A DNA stretch of 64,000 nt, from contig OY804579.1 in assembly GCA_963680875.1 (NCBI GenBank), forward strand, positions 38,214,397 to 38,278,396, written 5' to 3'. The stretch's first letter is position 1; each line of letters opens with the position of its first letter. A program made the translations under genes and the position numbers. The notes below the pieces were generated by a model. The model had not been told where the DNA came from. It saw only the letters and a list, made by a program, of their open reading frames with translations, and made no database searches. Shown piece by piece: positions 32,788-44,395 of this stretch. This DNA is from Bathymodiolus brooksi. Its lineage: Eukaryota > Mollusca > Bivalvia > Mytilida > Modiolidae.

Positions 32788-32987
32788 CAATAGGGTTGAT
32801 ATTCCTTTTGAAACCTATTGTTGCACCAATCCAAGAAGGTCCATCGTCTGTAATGTTTAGACGAGTACTGTTTGCTGGGTAATCTTGATCAAATTCTGCA
32901 CCAACCAGTTTACAATCCTTGGGTATATCTTCATAAGTGCTTGTGGTGTTTGTTATAAATATATCTTCATCTGTAAACATTTTAATT
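32788..32987 (-). CDS. Receptor gene 2, exon A: first half of CTLD1
   Basis: Donor G|gtaatt at 32788. The acceptor, 'acaagaag' before 32987, is inferred from alignment with gene 3. It is 200 nt, entering in phase 2 and leaving in phase 1. It reads 'MFTDEDIFITNTTSTYEDIP', then 'DCKLVGAEFDQDY', then 'SWIGATIGFKRNINPIG'. It shares C1 and the 'WIG' strand with exon A of gene 1. NTT, NST and NIT sequons suggest glycosylation. The distance to exon B is enlarged to 4 kb by the (TA)n-associated insertions. Confidence 0.7.
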
Positions 32988-33088
32988 CTTCTTGTTATGC
33001 TCATCTTAACATGGTTAAGCAATGTATTTGTCTAAATTTTACACCTCGCTCAAGCTCGGTGTAAACTATCTACACATGTAATGCCTCC

Positions 33089-33251
33089 TGTAATTCCAGA
33101 CTTCCGTAATTGTTTTGTATATCAAAATGTTATTATTATGTGTTATCTCCCCTGGAATAAAAAGAGTGGGCTTTCGTAGCAAGCACATTGTTAGTTATTT
33201 GTTGTCCAGAATCTCATGAGTATTATACATACAAACAATATAATTATTACA
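33089..33251 (+). repeat. 5' LTR of the Gypsy element
   Basis: It starts TGTAATTCC and ends TTACA. It differs from the 3' LTR at about 13 positions in 163, so the insertion is not recent. It contains 'ggaataaaaagagtgggctt', a possible polyadenylation region. Confidence 0.9.
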
Positions 33252-33264
33252 TTGGCGACGAGAA

Positions 33265-34005
33265 ATGGCAGAAAACTTAAGTCTCCCAGCATTCCCGTCT
33301 TTTGATATTGAAACTGACAAAGCAAACGCCGGTCCTCTTTGGGGAAAATGGGTCGAACGATTGGAAGACCTATTTATTGGTCTTGGCATAAAAGACGCCG
33401 ATATTACTGCATTATGCTGGAGAAAGGGTGTACGATATCTACGACGCTGAGAAAAAGGACACTGAGGCAACATTCGAAGCTACGAAAACGGTTTTAAAAG
33501 ACTAGTTTGACCCCAAAAAGAATATTCAGATGGTAATCTACAAATGCCGTAGTTATAAACATTTAGATGGTCAACCCATCGATGAATGTGTAATAGAACT
33601 TAGAAAACTAACCAAAAAATGTCAATTTGCTAACACTGAAAATCAAATAGGCTCAGGAGAAGGGCATTGAGAGAACCTGATAAAACACTTGATGACCTAT
33701 TAACAATGGGAAGGGCACTTGAAATGGCTGATGCCCAATCATTAACTATGGAACGCGACTCTGTGAATAAGGTTCATACCACACAACGCCCACAACCACA
33801 CAAACCAAGGAGATACAAACAAAATATAAGACCACACAACCACAATGACAAGGGAAAACAACAAAAACGTTCATGTCATAACTGTGGTGGACAGTTTCCA
33901 CATAAGATTGAATGCCCGGTTAAAGGCAAGACATGTAATTTTTGCAAGAAACATAATCATTTTAGCAAAGTGTGTCGGTCAAGACTTAAACGTGAAAATG
34001 TTTAG
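33265..34005 (+). pseudogene. Gypsy gag with two zinc knuckles, frameshifted
   Basis: An ATG at 33265 opens a frame ('LSLPAFPSFDIETDKANAGP') that breaks near 33450. The reading continues in other frames and again from 33667 to 34005. The C-terminus holds two knuckles: C-x2-C-x5-H-x3-C ('CHNCGGQFPHKIEC') and a canonical C-x2-C-x4-H-x4-C ('CNFCKKHNHFSKVC'). Gag proteins package the retrotransposon RNA. At least two breaks make this copy non-functional. Confidence 0.8.
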
Positions 34006-34086
34006 GAAGTAAAAACAAAAGAAGCTATCATTGAATCCAGTAGCGATGAAGAGTATGCATACACAATTAAAACGAAAACTGAACAT

Positions 34087-34476
34087 GTGAGTGTAGTAAG
34101 TACAAAGACACCAAAAGTAAATGTGACAGTTAATGAAAAACAATGTAAATTTGTGTTAGACACAGATGCAACATTCAATCTACTTGATCAGAAAACTCAT
34201 GATAGAATAGGGGCACCAAAGCTTACTAGAGGAAAGAATCCTAACTTATTGTCATATGGGGGTGGTAGTTCTATTAAAGTAATGGGACAGTGTAAATTAA
34301 CTGTTGAGACTAAACACTCGATCAACTATAACACTTTCTATGTAGTTGAAGGAAACTATGGATCATTACTGGGATATCCATTGGCAACAAAACTTGGTCT
34401 TGTTAAGATTATAAACCAAGTGTCTGATCCAAAAACAAAATACCCAAAGTTATTTGAAGGAATTTGGGAAATATAA
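34087..34476 (+). pseudogene. Gypsy aspartic protease with altered active site
   Basis: The frame reads 'CKFVLDTDATFNLLD', corresponding to the DTGA(T/S) active-site loop of retropepsins, with aspartate replacing the glycine. 'GRGKNPNLL'-type flap sequence is not clear, but 'SYGGGSSIKVMGQCKLTVE' fits the second strand region. The frame ends before the RT, so pol is fragmented. Confidence 0.75.
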
Positions 34477-34500
34477 AGGTGCACCGATAAAATTACACAC

Positions 34501-35143
34501 ATGAGAGTATCCGTCCGGTTGCAGAGAGACATAGAAGAAACACCATTTCATCTTCGCAACAATGTTGAAAGGGAACTAAATAAACGTTTAGAGCAAGAAA
34601 TCATCGAAAGAATAGAGGGTACTCCAGCCTCTTGGGTGTCGCCCATAGTAACTCCGTCTAAACAGAATTCAGATGAAATTCGACTTTGTGTCGATATGCG
34701 TAATGCAAACAAGGCTATCACTCGTGAAAGGCATATATTACCAACAATAGATGAACTAATACATGACTTAAGTGGCTCAACTGTATATTCAAAACTTGAT
34801 TTAAGGTCAGGATATCATCAGCTTGAACTAGACCCCTCAACCAGATACATCATCACTGTCAGTACACATGCTGGTTTATTTCGATACAAGCGTTTCAATT
34901 TTGGAATATCCTCAGCTTCAGAGATTTTCCAAGAAGTAATACGTAATGTTATCACAGATTGGGCATGACAGAGCACTAGACAATACATTTAAGAGACTTC
35001 CTGAAAATAGTCTCACTCTGAACCTAGAAAAATGTGAGTTCGACAAAGACAAAGTAGTGTTTTTCGGAGTAACATTTTCAAAAGAGGGCATTTCACCAGA
35101 TCCGAAAAAGGTGACTGCATTAAAGGACATGTTCCACCAATAA
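34501..35143 (+). pseudogene. Gypsy reverse transcriptase lacking the catalytic DD box
   Basis: The first frame (34501-34968) holds 'WVSPIVTPSKQNSDEIRLCV', 'DMRNANKAI', 'VYSKLDLRSGYHQLELDPS' and 'FRYKRFNFGISSASEIFQ'. After 'VIRNVIT' the text jumps to 'GHDRALDNTFKRL', read in the 34946-35143 frame, followed by 'NLEKCEFDKDKVVFFG'. The segment that should contain Y-x-D-D between these two points is missing, apparently by a small deletion near 34960. The protein could not polymerise DNA. Confidence 0.85.
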
Positions 35144-35154
35144 TTTTTGCAGGA

Positions 35155-35841
35155 CTTCGTAGTTTACTTGGTATGACTAATTACTCGTCTCGCTTTATCC
35201 CAAGGTACGCCACAATATTCGAACCGTTAAGGCGACTAACACAAAATGGAACTGGGGTACTGAACAAGAAGCAGCTTTTGAAAAGCTCAAGCAAGAGTTG
35301 TCAAGCGAAACAGTTATGACTTATTTTATTCCGAAACTCGACATTAACATTTATGTTCATGCCAGTCCAGTGGGACTTGGGGGAAATACTGTCACAATAA
35401 AGCAAGACTGTGGCTTTTGCAAGTAGAAGTTTAAGTGATACCCAGACTAGATACAGCCAAGCTGAGAGAGAAGCACTTGCCATTGTTTGGGCATGTGAAC
35501 ATTTTGACATGTACATTAGAGGTTCGCAAAATGTAAACATGATAACCGATCACAAGCCACTTGAGCGGATATGGCAGAAACCGAAGCCTCCGTTGCGAAT
35601 TGAACGCTGGGGATTAAGACTACAACCCTATAAGTTGACAATGACGTACCAACCTGGAAGTGATAATACGGCAGATTTTATGTCGAGACATCCATCTGTC
35701 AAGACTATCAAATCATGTGAACAATCAATAGCAGAACATTATGTGAAGTTTGTTATGTCTGAAGCTATTCCTCGTGCAATGACACTAGATGAAGTTAAAA
35801 TAGCTTCTTCCAAGGACAAAACTATTCAAAAGGCAATATAA
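35155..35841 (+). pseudogene. Gypsy RT connection and RNase H
   Basis: The region after 35155 reads 'LRSLLGMTNYSSRFIP' in a broken frame. From 35410 the open frame gives 'FASRSLSDTQTRYSQAEREA', 'HFDMYIRGSQNVNMITDHKP' and 'RLQPYKLTMTYQPGSDNTAD'. This is the RNase H domain with the Y-S-x-x-E-x-E-x-L-A and T-D-H-K-P motifs. It ends at a stop near 35841, where integrase should follow directly. Confidence 0.8.
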
Positions 35842-36849
35842 TTTTGTGAGAACCGGTAAATGGCTTAAGATTAAAGACATAGCAGATAGTGAAGTTTATA
35901 TTGAAGAACTACAAGCATTGAGGAGCATTAGTTGCGAACTTGTAACCTATGATGACACAATTTTACTGAGAGACACTCGAATAGTACTCCCATCTGAACT
36001 CCGTTAACGAGCAAAAGAAATTGCACATGAGGGTCACCAAGAAATAACCAAAACAAAAGCCTTCATGCGCTCAAAAGTATGGTTTCAAGGGCTTCACGAC
36101 AAAGTTGATCATGCTATGAAAGAATGTGCAGCATGTCAATCCGTGATTCACACTAAGCGAATTGAACCACTCAAGATGTCAGAAATGCCGTCAAAACAAA
36201 CCATGGACAAACTGCTGACATTTGCGGTCCATTGCCAAGTGGCGATTATTTATTTGTTATCACTGATGAATACTCTAGATATCCAATAGTTGAGATTATT
36301 AAATCAGAGTCAGCTACAACAGTGATCCTGTGTTAGACAAGGTCATATCAACTTTCGGTATTCCATATGTCATTAAGACTGACAATGAATCTGCGTTTAA
36401 TTCATACGCATTTCGACAGTATGCAGAAAACATCGGATTCAAACTTCGTCGTGTAACACCATCATAGCCACGTGCAAACTCCCAAGCTGAATCATTCAAC
36501 AAGCCAATGATGAAGACAATCAAAACAGCTAATATGGAAAGGAAAAGTTGGAAACAAGAATTGTGCAAATTTCTAAGACAATACAGGGCAACTCCACACA
36601 CAAGTACAGGTTACACACCTTTTCAACTATTATTTGGCCGTGAACCAGCCACCAAACTTCCACAAGTTAACAAACCAAACTTAATAAATAAACAAATAGA
36701 GGAAAATGCAATACAGAATGATGAAACTGCAAAATACACCATGAAAAGACAGCTTGATGAAAGGAATCACACAAAACCATGTGATATCCAAATAGGAAAC
36801 TCTGTATTAAAAAAGACAGATCGAAAGGAAAATAAACTTACACCAGCTT
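35842..36849 (+). pseudogene. Gypsy integrase, zinc-binding and catalytic core, broken
   Basis: An HHCC finger is readable: 'EIAHEGHQEITKTKAF', then 'ECAACQSVIHTKR' (stop at about 36005, frame from 36065). The core is split between frames: 'DYLFVITDEYSRYPIVEI', 'FGIPYVIKTDNESAFNS' and, after a stop near 36465, 'PRANSQAESFNK'. The catalytic D, D, E residues can each be placed. From 36507 the frame is open through 'LCKFLRQYRATPHTSTGYTP' to 'NKLTPA', where a foreign element begins at 36850. Confidence 0.8.
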
Positions 36850-36937
36850 CCCAGCTAGCACACTACGTATTCACAACGTTGCAGTTTGGTTGCTGTTTGG
36901 TCAGGTCCCTTTCTTACGTGAAAATTACGTTGCCACA

Positions 36938-37466
36938 ACGTATTTTAGATACGTGATATGCAAGTCGTTGTGACAACGTATTTTCCAACGTTTTTGTTAC
37001 GTACGGATATGGTCTTGATGTTAACGTAAAAGCTCAAACGTAATGTGTACGTCCTGGTAACGTATTCAGAATACGCTATATGCAAGACGTTGTGACATCG
37101 TACTTTCCAACGTTTTTGTTACGTACGGATATGGTCTTGATGCTAACGTAAAAGCTCAAACGTATTTTTTACGTCCTGGTAACATATTCAGAATACGTTA
37201 TATGCAAGACGTTGTGACAACGTAATTTCCAACGTTTTTGTTACGTACGGATATGGTTTTGATGCTAACGTAAAAACTCAAACGTAATTATTACGTCCTG
37301 GTAACGTATTCAGAATACGTTATATGCAAGTCGTTGTGACACTGTAGTTTGAACGTTTTTGTTACGTACGGATATGGTCTTGATGTTAACGTAAAAGCTC
37401 AAACGTAATTTTTACGTCCTGGTAACGTATTTCAGGATATATCTTATATGCAAGTCGTTGTCAGAC
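36938..37466. repeat. ~122-bp subterminal tandem repeat, four copies
   Basis: 'gttacgtacggatatgg' occurs at 36996, 37118, 37240 and 37361. Each unit also has 'caagtcgttgtgac' or 'caagacgttgtgac' and 'aacgtaaaagctcaaacgta'. Many ACGT/AACGTT palindromes occur, which could be transposase-binding repeats near an element end. Confidence 0.9.
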
Positions 37467-37891
37467 AACCGTATTTTAATATAAAGATAAATCATTAAAG
37501 TATTACACTGGAAAAGGGAAAGGATCTTAATTAAAAAGTGAATTGTTCAAATTGGAAGGTATTCCCTAGATATGACTTTGAATTTGATAGTAGTTGATCT
37601 CCTGATTCCAAAAATGCATGGTTGATAGGGACTTTTTGCATTTCCAGGTTCATCAGTAAAAATGTGACTAAGTTGTGTTGTTATTTAGCTACATTCAAAG
37701 TGTGCGTTAAGATGATGCAACTGGCTATAGTTGTATATCAATAGCAATAAAAAAAAATTAATAAAAACGCCATGTACGAGGATCGAATCGGTGACAAAGA
37801 CAAAGACAAAGGTGGCCTCTTGATCATTAATCGTTCTTCTTTCCACTGAACTTAGTAGAACGTGATGTATAAGGCAATATATACAAATGTA

Positions 37892-38384
37892 CAGACAATG
37901 GACAAAAGTATTCGCATGCTTCCAATTTTCCCTATATATTTCATATAAAACTACAATTTTTCAGAAGCTTATCCTGAAGTCAATTCACACCCGATTTCGA
38001 TAATATTTATATCAATAAAAACAAAATTGTATGTAGTTTTACTGTATAATTTCAAAATAATTTTCTATGATAAACATTTTTAGAATATACAAGCTAAACA
38101 CACATCTGAATTAATTTCTTTCGAAATACAATGCTTTAATAGATAGTACCTTTGTAGAAAAATTATTTACGTTTGTGTTTAAATCATGGCGATTTTAAAA
38201 ACATGCTTCAAAAAGTTATTTCAAAATTACTACTATAAACTACATATCTTTTTGCTTTCCTTGATGAAATAATGATTAAAATCGGACGTGAATTGATTTC
38301 AAGATAATATTTTGAAAAACTGTAGATTTATATGAAATATATAGGGTAAATTGGAAGCGTGTGCATACTTTTGTCCATTGTCTG
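37892..38384. mobile_element. 493-bp foldback MITE of Tc1/mariner type
   Basis: The ends are CAGACAATGGACAAAAGTAT in inverted orientation, flanked by TA on both sides. The inverted similarity continues past 100 bp per arm almost to the centre, so the whole element can fold as a long hairpin. There is no ORF. Confidence 0.85.
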
Positions 38385-40290
38385 TATCTCCAAGATTTAA
38401 TTACTTGCAATAAAATTACCATATCCAAAAATTAGAAGTACTTTTCCTACAATGCGGAAATTCAGTGTGTCCGTCAACGATTCGATAATAGAAAGTTATT
38501 GTTATTTCCGGAGTTTGAATTTGCTACCAAAATTCAAATCATTTTGATGCTTTGTGACAATTTTAACAATTTCTTTACATGGGTAAAATATTCAAGTCTG
38601 AAACTGGAATGATCTTATATGTATAATCAAATAATTTATGAAAATGACTTTTCATACAGGTCAAACTTATATTCTTCAATGTTAAAATATAATATTTTAC
38701 CATTTTGAATTTTCACAGTGAAGTTAAACCATTTTTCACCAACATTATTTGATGTATGACAATGATATATGGCTGTGTCGTATTGCTTGACAAGATTTGG
38801 GGTTGTTTAAAACTCATATTGACTCACTTTCACTTACCTATCATGTTTTTAGGCAAAGCATTTTTCATCGGTCAATATTTGTTGTTGTTTGATTTTTAGT
38901 GTTTTAACGCTTTATTTTTGTTTTGATATTTGGTATTTATAATTCTTCCGTCGAATATAGTACTGGCCACCTAAAGAAACTACACATGATTTATTATTAT
39001 CAGTGCTTGAAAACGGATCTAATGGGACAAGAGATGCTACTCATCTGCTTTCTCATGTTGTCCTTGATTTTGTTCTGTTGTTTTATTTTACATTTGCGTT
39101 GTTAGTTTATGGGTTTTTTAATTTTATTTTATCCCTTTGCTTGATAATTTGTCGGGTAAATCCAAAGATTATATTGGTATTTGCTTCCTTTTCTTCCGTG
39201 TACGAAGCCTTTAAGAGAAATGTCTACTTTCAAATTGTTTTTCCAGCTGCGCAAAGTACAGCTTGATTAAAATTCATTAGAATAAAATAAAAATCAAACT
39301 TTGACAAATCTTTTGATGAAATATCAGTAAATAAATATTTATAGGGATAGTGCCCATAAGATTGGCAATTTTTTTAAGTTTTTTTTTTGTTGGCATTGAA
39401 AGTTTATATATACCATCAAAACATGAGTATACAACGTCGTTTGGCGAAATTCGACCAAAAAACGTGCATTTTTGTGTGCAGCATTGTAGCTTGTGGTTCT
39501 ACAGTGGAGGAGGCTTATCATTACGTAGTTAATGTAATGTTAGCATGTCAATCACAGGTATGATATTATCATATTATTTTATTATTTATATTGCAGAAAT
39601 ACATCACAGGGTATTTTTTTGACCAGCTGCACAAATAAGTCTCTCTTTACACTTGCTGTTGCATCCTATATATAATGTCCCATTAGGCTATTAAAATTGG
39701 TATTTGCTGCCTTTTCGCTAAGCACGCAGCTTTAAGGAAGAGGGGATATGGAAAACGATGCAAATACACGTAGAAATAAAAATAAAATCCCAATAGAGCA
39801 CGCACACTAAAAGTTTGAAGATACCAAAGAGGTAATCAGACAATTACACGACACATACCTTAGGCCTAAACATAGAAATGATGAAAGGAGCCCATGGAAA
39901 TGTGGGGATTAAATTGATTAATGGGATTCAGATAAAATACTTGCACATTGATGACAGTATTTGTAAGATTACTTCGTCCATATTTTTTGTTTTCTTGTTG
40001 ATGACCCAGAGTCTAGGAAATGAAATCATATACAGTAGATGTCACTGAAACAACAAAGATGGCCAGATGTAGCATTTATCTAATGGAAGTACAGAGTTCC
40101 ACTCATGAAACTTGAAAACGGATTTATAACATGAAATCTAAAAAAAAAACAGTTGACACACACTTATACAATATACACTTTATATCGTTCTTACAACGTG
40201 CATGTACACACCTTATCTAATTATCTACATTACAACATGCAGATACGTCATATTAACATACTTTTTATACATTTGATCTTTCAATGAACT
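38385..40290. other. AT-rich stretch without genes
   Basis: Only a fragment of the second SINE family (about 39690-39745) and a 40-bp piece of the dispersed repeat (39805-39840) are recognisable. Small ORFs here look random. Confidence 0.45.
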
Positions 40291-40320
40291 ATCATATGCA
40301 TGTTTTAGTAAGGATGGTAT

Positions 40321-40520
40321 GTTTTGATTTTTTGTGTTTAACGCCACTTTCAGCAATATTTCAGCTAAATCTTGTATTGGCGACCAGTTTTAGTGGTGGA
40401 GGAAGCCGGAGTACCCAGAGAGAACCACCGACCATGGGCAAGTAACTGGTAAACTTTACCACCTGTGGCTGGTGTCTAGTGCAACCTTTTTTGCTGCTGC
40501 ATCCTATATATGTCAATAAC
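40321..40520 (-). mobile_element. tRNA-derived SINE, copy 5, with 30-bp direct repeats
   Basis: 'tgtttaacgccactttcagc', 'ggtggaggaagccggagtac' and 'ccagagagaaccaccgacca' match the SINE in reverse. The 30-bp flanks at 40291-40320 and 40521-40550 are identical except for one base, an unusually long target duplication. Confidence 0.75.
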
Positions 40521-40760
40521 ATCATATGCATGTTTTAGTAAGGATGATATGCACTGCTTAACATCATTATATCTTATCATAAACACATCATGTGACTGTA
40601 TGCACAGTCAAACCTGCATGTGCAGTCACCTCTATTAAGCAGTCACCTGCATTAGAAGGTCACTTTTTTCTTGTCCTGTCATAGAAAATTTCATATGAAT
40701 TGAACCTCTCCTAAGAAATCACCTTTCAATTTTAACAATTTCTTTGATGTCCCGAACATA

Positions 40761-42083
40761 CAGTAGGTGGCCATAATTATTTCACCAAGATGGCGGCAAT
40801 TAAAAATCAATTATTGAAACATCCAATTTCTCTTTCATATTTAATATAATTAACTGTCATTAAAAGCTCAAAAAGTCATTCGACGGAAGTGACGTTATTT
40901 TGACAACATTGGTTAAATTTCGTCTGCTAACAAAATGGCTCGTCACAACAAGGAGATGACAACAGAGACGAAACAAATGATACTACGATTGAAACGAGAA
41001 GGCTATGCACACAGAAAAATTGCTGAAATAATCGGGAGGGGTCATTCTACGATTACAAAATTTCTAAAGCGTTATGATGAGAGGAATTCCGTGGAAAATA
41101 AGCCTAAAACCGGAAGGAAAAAGTTGGTGACGGAACGAGGAGACCGTGTAATCTTACGCTCAGTGAAAGTCAACAGGAGAGAAACTTTGAGAGATTTGAC
41201 AAACATTGTAAATGAAAGACTACCACGGCCTGTTTCTACTAGAACTGTTCGCCGCAGATTGAAATTTCATGGTTATACGAGGCGCCGAGTTCGGAAGACT
41301 TTAACAGTGTCATTAAAAAACCGAAAAAATCGTGTAAATTGGTGCAGAGGTAAGCTTGCCATGTCAGTTCAATTATATTGGAAACGTATAATATTCTCAG
41401 ATGAAACACAAGTAGTTGTCGGTCATGACAGGCGAGTGCATGTTTGGAGAAAGGCTGACGACATTTGGCGACCTGAATGTGTTGGTTTGAGGGGTGGTCC
41501 CCGTGTAGCAGTGATGTTTTGGGGATGCATTACCTTTGATGGAGTTGGTACATTGACTGAAATTAAGGGAAATATGAACACTACAAAATATTTAGAGACT
41601 CTTGGTGATAATGTATGGCCAGTAATCGCTAAAATATTTCCGAACGGTGGGTACATCTTTCAAGATGATAATGTTCCATGTCATGCCTCTCGCAGAGCTG
41701 TCCAGTGGAAGAGAGAAAATGAATTAAATTGTCTGAATTGGCCATCTCAATCGCCTGACTTAAACATAATTGAAAATGTGTGGAGAACAAGTAAAATCAA
41801 ACTGCAGAATTCTAAATGTGACATTTTAAATAAAAAAATTCTTGTGAGGGAGGTGAAAAAGATATGGGTTGGACTAACTCCAGTTTATATTCAGAGCTTG
41901 TATAACTCAATTTCAAGGAGAATTCGAAGTGTAATTGTAGCAAAAGGTCACATAACGAAATACTGAAAATGACAGGTATGTAAAATAAATCTTGAGAACA
42001 TATTTCCTATTTTTCCCTATGCATATATTCCACAAGTCATGAGATGGCGGCCATCTTGGTAAAATAATTATGGCCACCTTCTG
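40761..42083 (+). mobile_element. Apparently complete Tc1-like DNA transposon
   Basis: Terminal inverted repeats of 37 bp with two mismatches (left starts CAGTAGGTGGCCATAATTAT, right end inverted CAGAAGGTGGCCATAATTAT) are flanked by TA (40759-40760 and 42084-42085). One uninterrupted transposase ORF lies inside. At 1323 bp it has the normal size of a Tc1-type element. The short inverted ends and open frame make it the youngest-looking transposon here. Confidence 0.95.
40935..41966 (+). CDS. Tc1-like transposase, DD34E
   Basis: The ORF is intact at 343 residues, the normal length of Tc1-type transposases. Residues about 8-50 form the first helix-turn-helix ('KQMILRLKREGYAHRKIAEI', then 'GRGHSTITKFLKRY'). 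A second DNA-binding helix set follows around 'RTVRRRLKFHGY'. The catalytic domain shows D in 'IIFSDETQV', D in 'YIFQDDNVPCHAS' and E in 'SPDLNIIENVW', with 34 residues between the last two. It cuts and pastes the surrounding element at TA sites by binding the inverted ends. No frameshift or stop is present, so activity is possible but unproven. It starts at the ATG in 'aacaaaatggctcg', 174 bp inside the left end. Confidence 0.97.
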   Translation: MARHNKEMTTETKQMILRLKREGYAHRKIAEIIGRGHSTITKFLKRYDERNSVENKPKTGRKKLVTERGDRVILRSVKVNRRETLRDLTNIVNERLPRPVSTRTVRRRLKFHGYTRRRVRKTLTVSLKNRKNRVNWCRGKLAMSVQLYWKRIIFSDETQVVVGHDRRVHVWRKADDIWRPECVGLRGGPRVAVMFWGCITFDGVGTLTEIKGNMNTTKYLETLGDNVWPVIAKIFPNGGYIFQDDNVPCHASRRAVQWKRENELNCLNWPSQSPDLNIIENVWRTSKIKLQNSKCDILNKKILVREVKKIWVGLTPVYIQSLYNSISRRIRSVIVAKGHITKY

Positions 42084-42240
42084 TACAACAACCTCGAGTT
42101 TAGAAGCTAGAAATATAAGGTTAGTCAATAGAATTACATCTATGAATGAGCAATCCAAATTGATTTAAGAAAATACTGTGTTGACGCCAAATGTCATTCA
42201 GAATTTCAATCATTGATAAATTTTGTGTCGAGCCTCATTG

Positions 42241-44387
42241 CAGACATGGGGTAATCATAATCGGTTGTAATCGATTACATTTTTCATGTAATCGAATGTA
42301 ATCTGTAATCGGACATTTTTTAGATTACATGTAATCGTAATGTAATTGATTACATTCATTTTGACCCTGTAATCATGGTTGCTTTCTGATTACATTTAGA
42401 TTACTTTTCATCATTTTGACTTATTTTGTCTTAACTGAAACATATATGTCTTTAGATATTTAATGTATGATTTATGTAAATGAATTTTCTTCATGAAATT
42501 TATTAAACAAATAATGTAGATATTATTATATGCTTAATTGCAATCAAAACTATCACAGCTACAAAAAATATTAAGTATAAATTATGACTTGATTAAAACT
42601 TGATATCCAAACAAATAATATCTCAATTTCAATTTCTTTAGGGTTTCAAAAATTCAGTGAAAACAGTTTGTCGGCTTGTGTAAAACACAACAAGCTCTAA
42701 AAATTTAAATTATCCGACTCAACTTTCAAGATTTCATATATGAAATTGCTTCTATGAAAGACTATCACCATGTCCTCAGGATTCGCATAAGACAAAGACA
42801 TGTTTTATTTTAACCAAAACAGGTATCTCATGAAGATTTCTTAGTTTAAAAATGTACATAGTTTCTCAGTCTAAAAATGAAAACCAAATCCTTAATTTAT
42901 GTAAATAGGCTTAATAAAATATCCATTACAAGTTATATAAATTAAGCCTTATTTAAGGATTTAGTTTTCATATTTCTTAGTTTAAAAAGAGATTTAAATT
43001 TCAATAAAGATATTATATAAAAATGTAAATTATAATTTTCAGAAACATTTATTTATGATGCTCGTACATATACATGTATATTACAAATTAACTGATAAAT
43101 AACAAGTTGTAATATTTGTAAAATTTTTGATTTTTTTTTAAAGAATATTCTAATGGGGCTTGTATCTGATATTCAGATATATGTGATAATATATGTGATA
43201 TTTCTGCATTTTATTTTGGCGCTGATTTTCCTTTTAATATTGGATTATATGATAATTTGTTCATTACTTGTGGGTTACTATGCAACTTGTAATGGATATT
43301 TTATTAATCCTATTTACATAAATTAAGGATTTAGTTTTCATATTTACTAGACTGAGAAATTATGTACATTTTTAAGCAAGTTTTTAGAATCAGAATGATT
43401 TTTGTTTTATTATCTTCTGAATTATATATCAAGGACAAACATTCAAATGGTGTGAAATTTAGTAATGGTGATTTTTACATAATTTGATGTCATAAATAAT
43501 ACCTTAATTACAAATTTTATCAGGTAATTAACTGCTAGTTTATTATCCCCAATAGACTTTCACAGCATGTTTGAAATTATTTGATATATATTATAAAAAA
43601 TGTGCAAATGTATGTTATAATATTTACTAATAGTATATAAAGGTAATAACAAAATTACCGAACTCCGAACAATCTTACAAAAGGAAAGTCAAAACTCATA
43701 ATTATATAAACAGACAAAATCAGTCAACAACCGGAAAACTGTGAAAACCGTAATGACCCTGACTTGGTACAGGCATTTCTAAAGAAATGGTGGGTTGAAT
43801 CAGATTTTAAGGCGCCAAACCTCCCGCTCTCATTACGGTTCAAAGGTTCCGGCTGTCACTGTAACAGTATTTAAATACAGGAACAAAATAGGTAAAATAG
43901 TTGTCAAAGCAGTACCATATTCGGTGACGTAAATGTCAAAAATATTTTTACGTCACACATTGACAAAAAAAATTCTTGACATATTTGACTCAATATTGGT
44001 CATATATAGTAATAAGAGAAGACATATTTTACGAAAAATAGGAAAATGAGAATTGCTGTTATTAATTTACAATGTACTGTTTGTTATTGCATGTAATGAT
44101 CACATTACAACTGAATTGTAATTCATAGTTCTGATTAAGAAATACATTAAAAAAAAAAAGAGATATTGGACAGATGCACACGAGACAAAATAACATAAAA
44201 CACTAATATATTGGTTGTCATGACATTAAATGTAATCAGTAATGTAATCGATTACATTTACAAAGTGATTGTAATTTAATCGATTACATTTGAAAATTGA
44301 TGTAATCGTAATGTAATGTAATCATGAAAATTGCAAAGTAATTGTAATGTAATCGATTACATTTGAAAGTAATTGACCCCAAGTCTG
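42241..44387. mobile_element. Non-autonomous hAT-like element, 2.1 kb
   Basis: The ends CAGACATGGGGTAATCA and, inverted, CAGACTTGGGGTCAATTA are flanked by an 8-bp duplication CCTCATTG (42233-42240 and 44388-44395). Both features are typical of hAT elements. Subterminal regions are packed with TAATCGATTACA-like repeats. Inside are two inverted arms of about 95 bp (42845-42937 and 43281-43375) and a repeat at 43640-43800 shared with 19490-19650. There is no transposase ORF. Confidence 0.85.
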
Positions 44388-44395
44388 CCTCATTG

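Noticed and set aside
32788..32987. Reading exon A as a complete secreted protein
   Set aside because: It has no signal peptide, only half of a CTLD fold, and clear splice sites and phases that link it to further exons.
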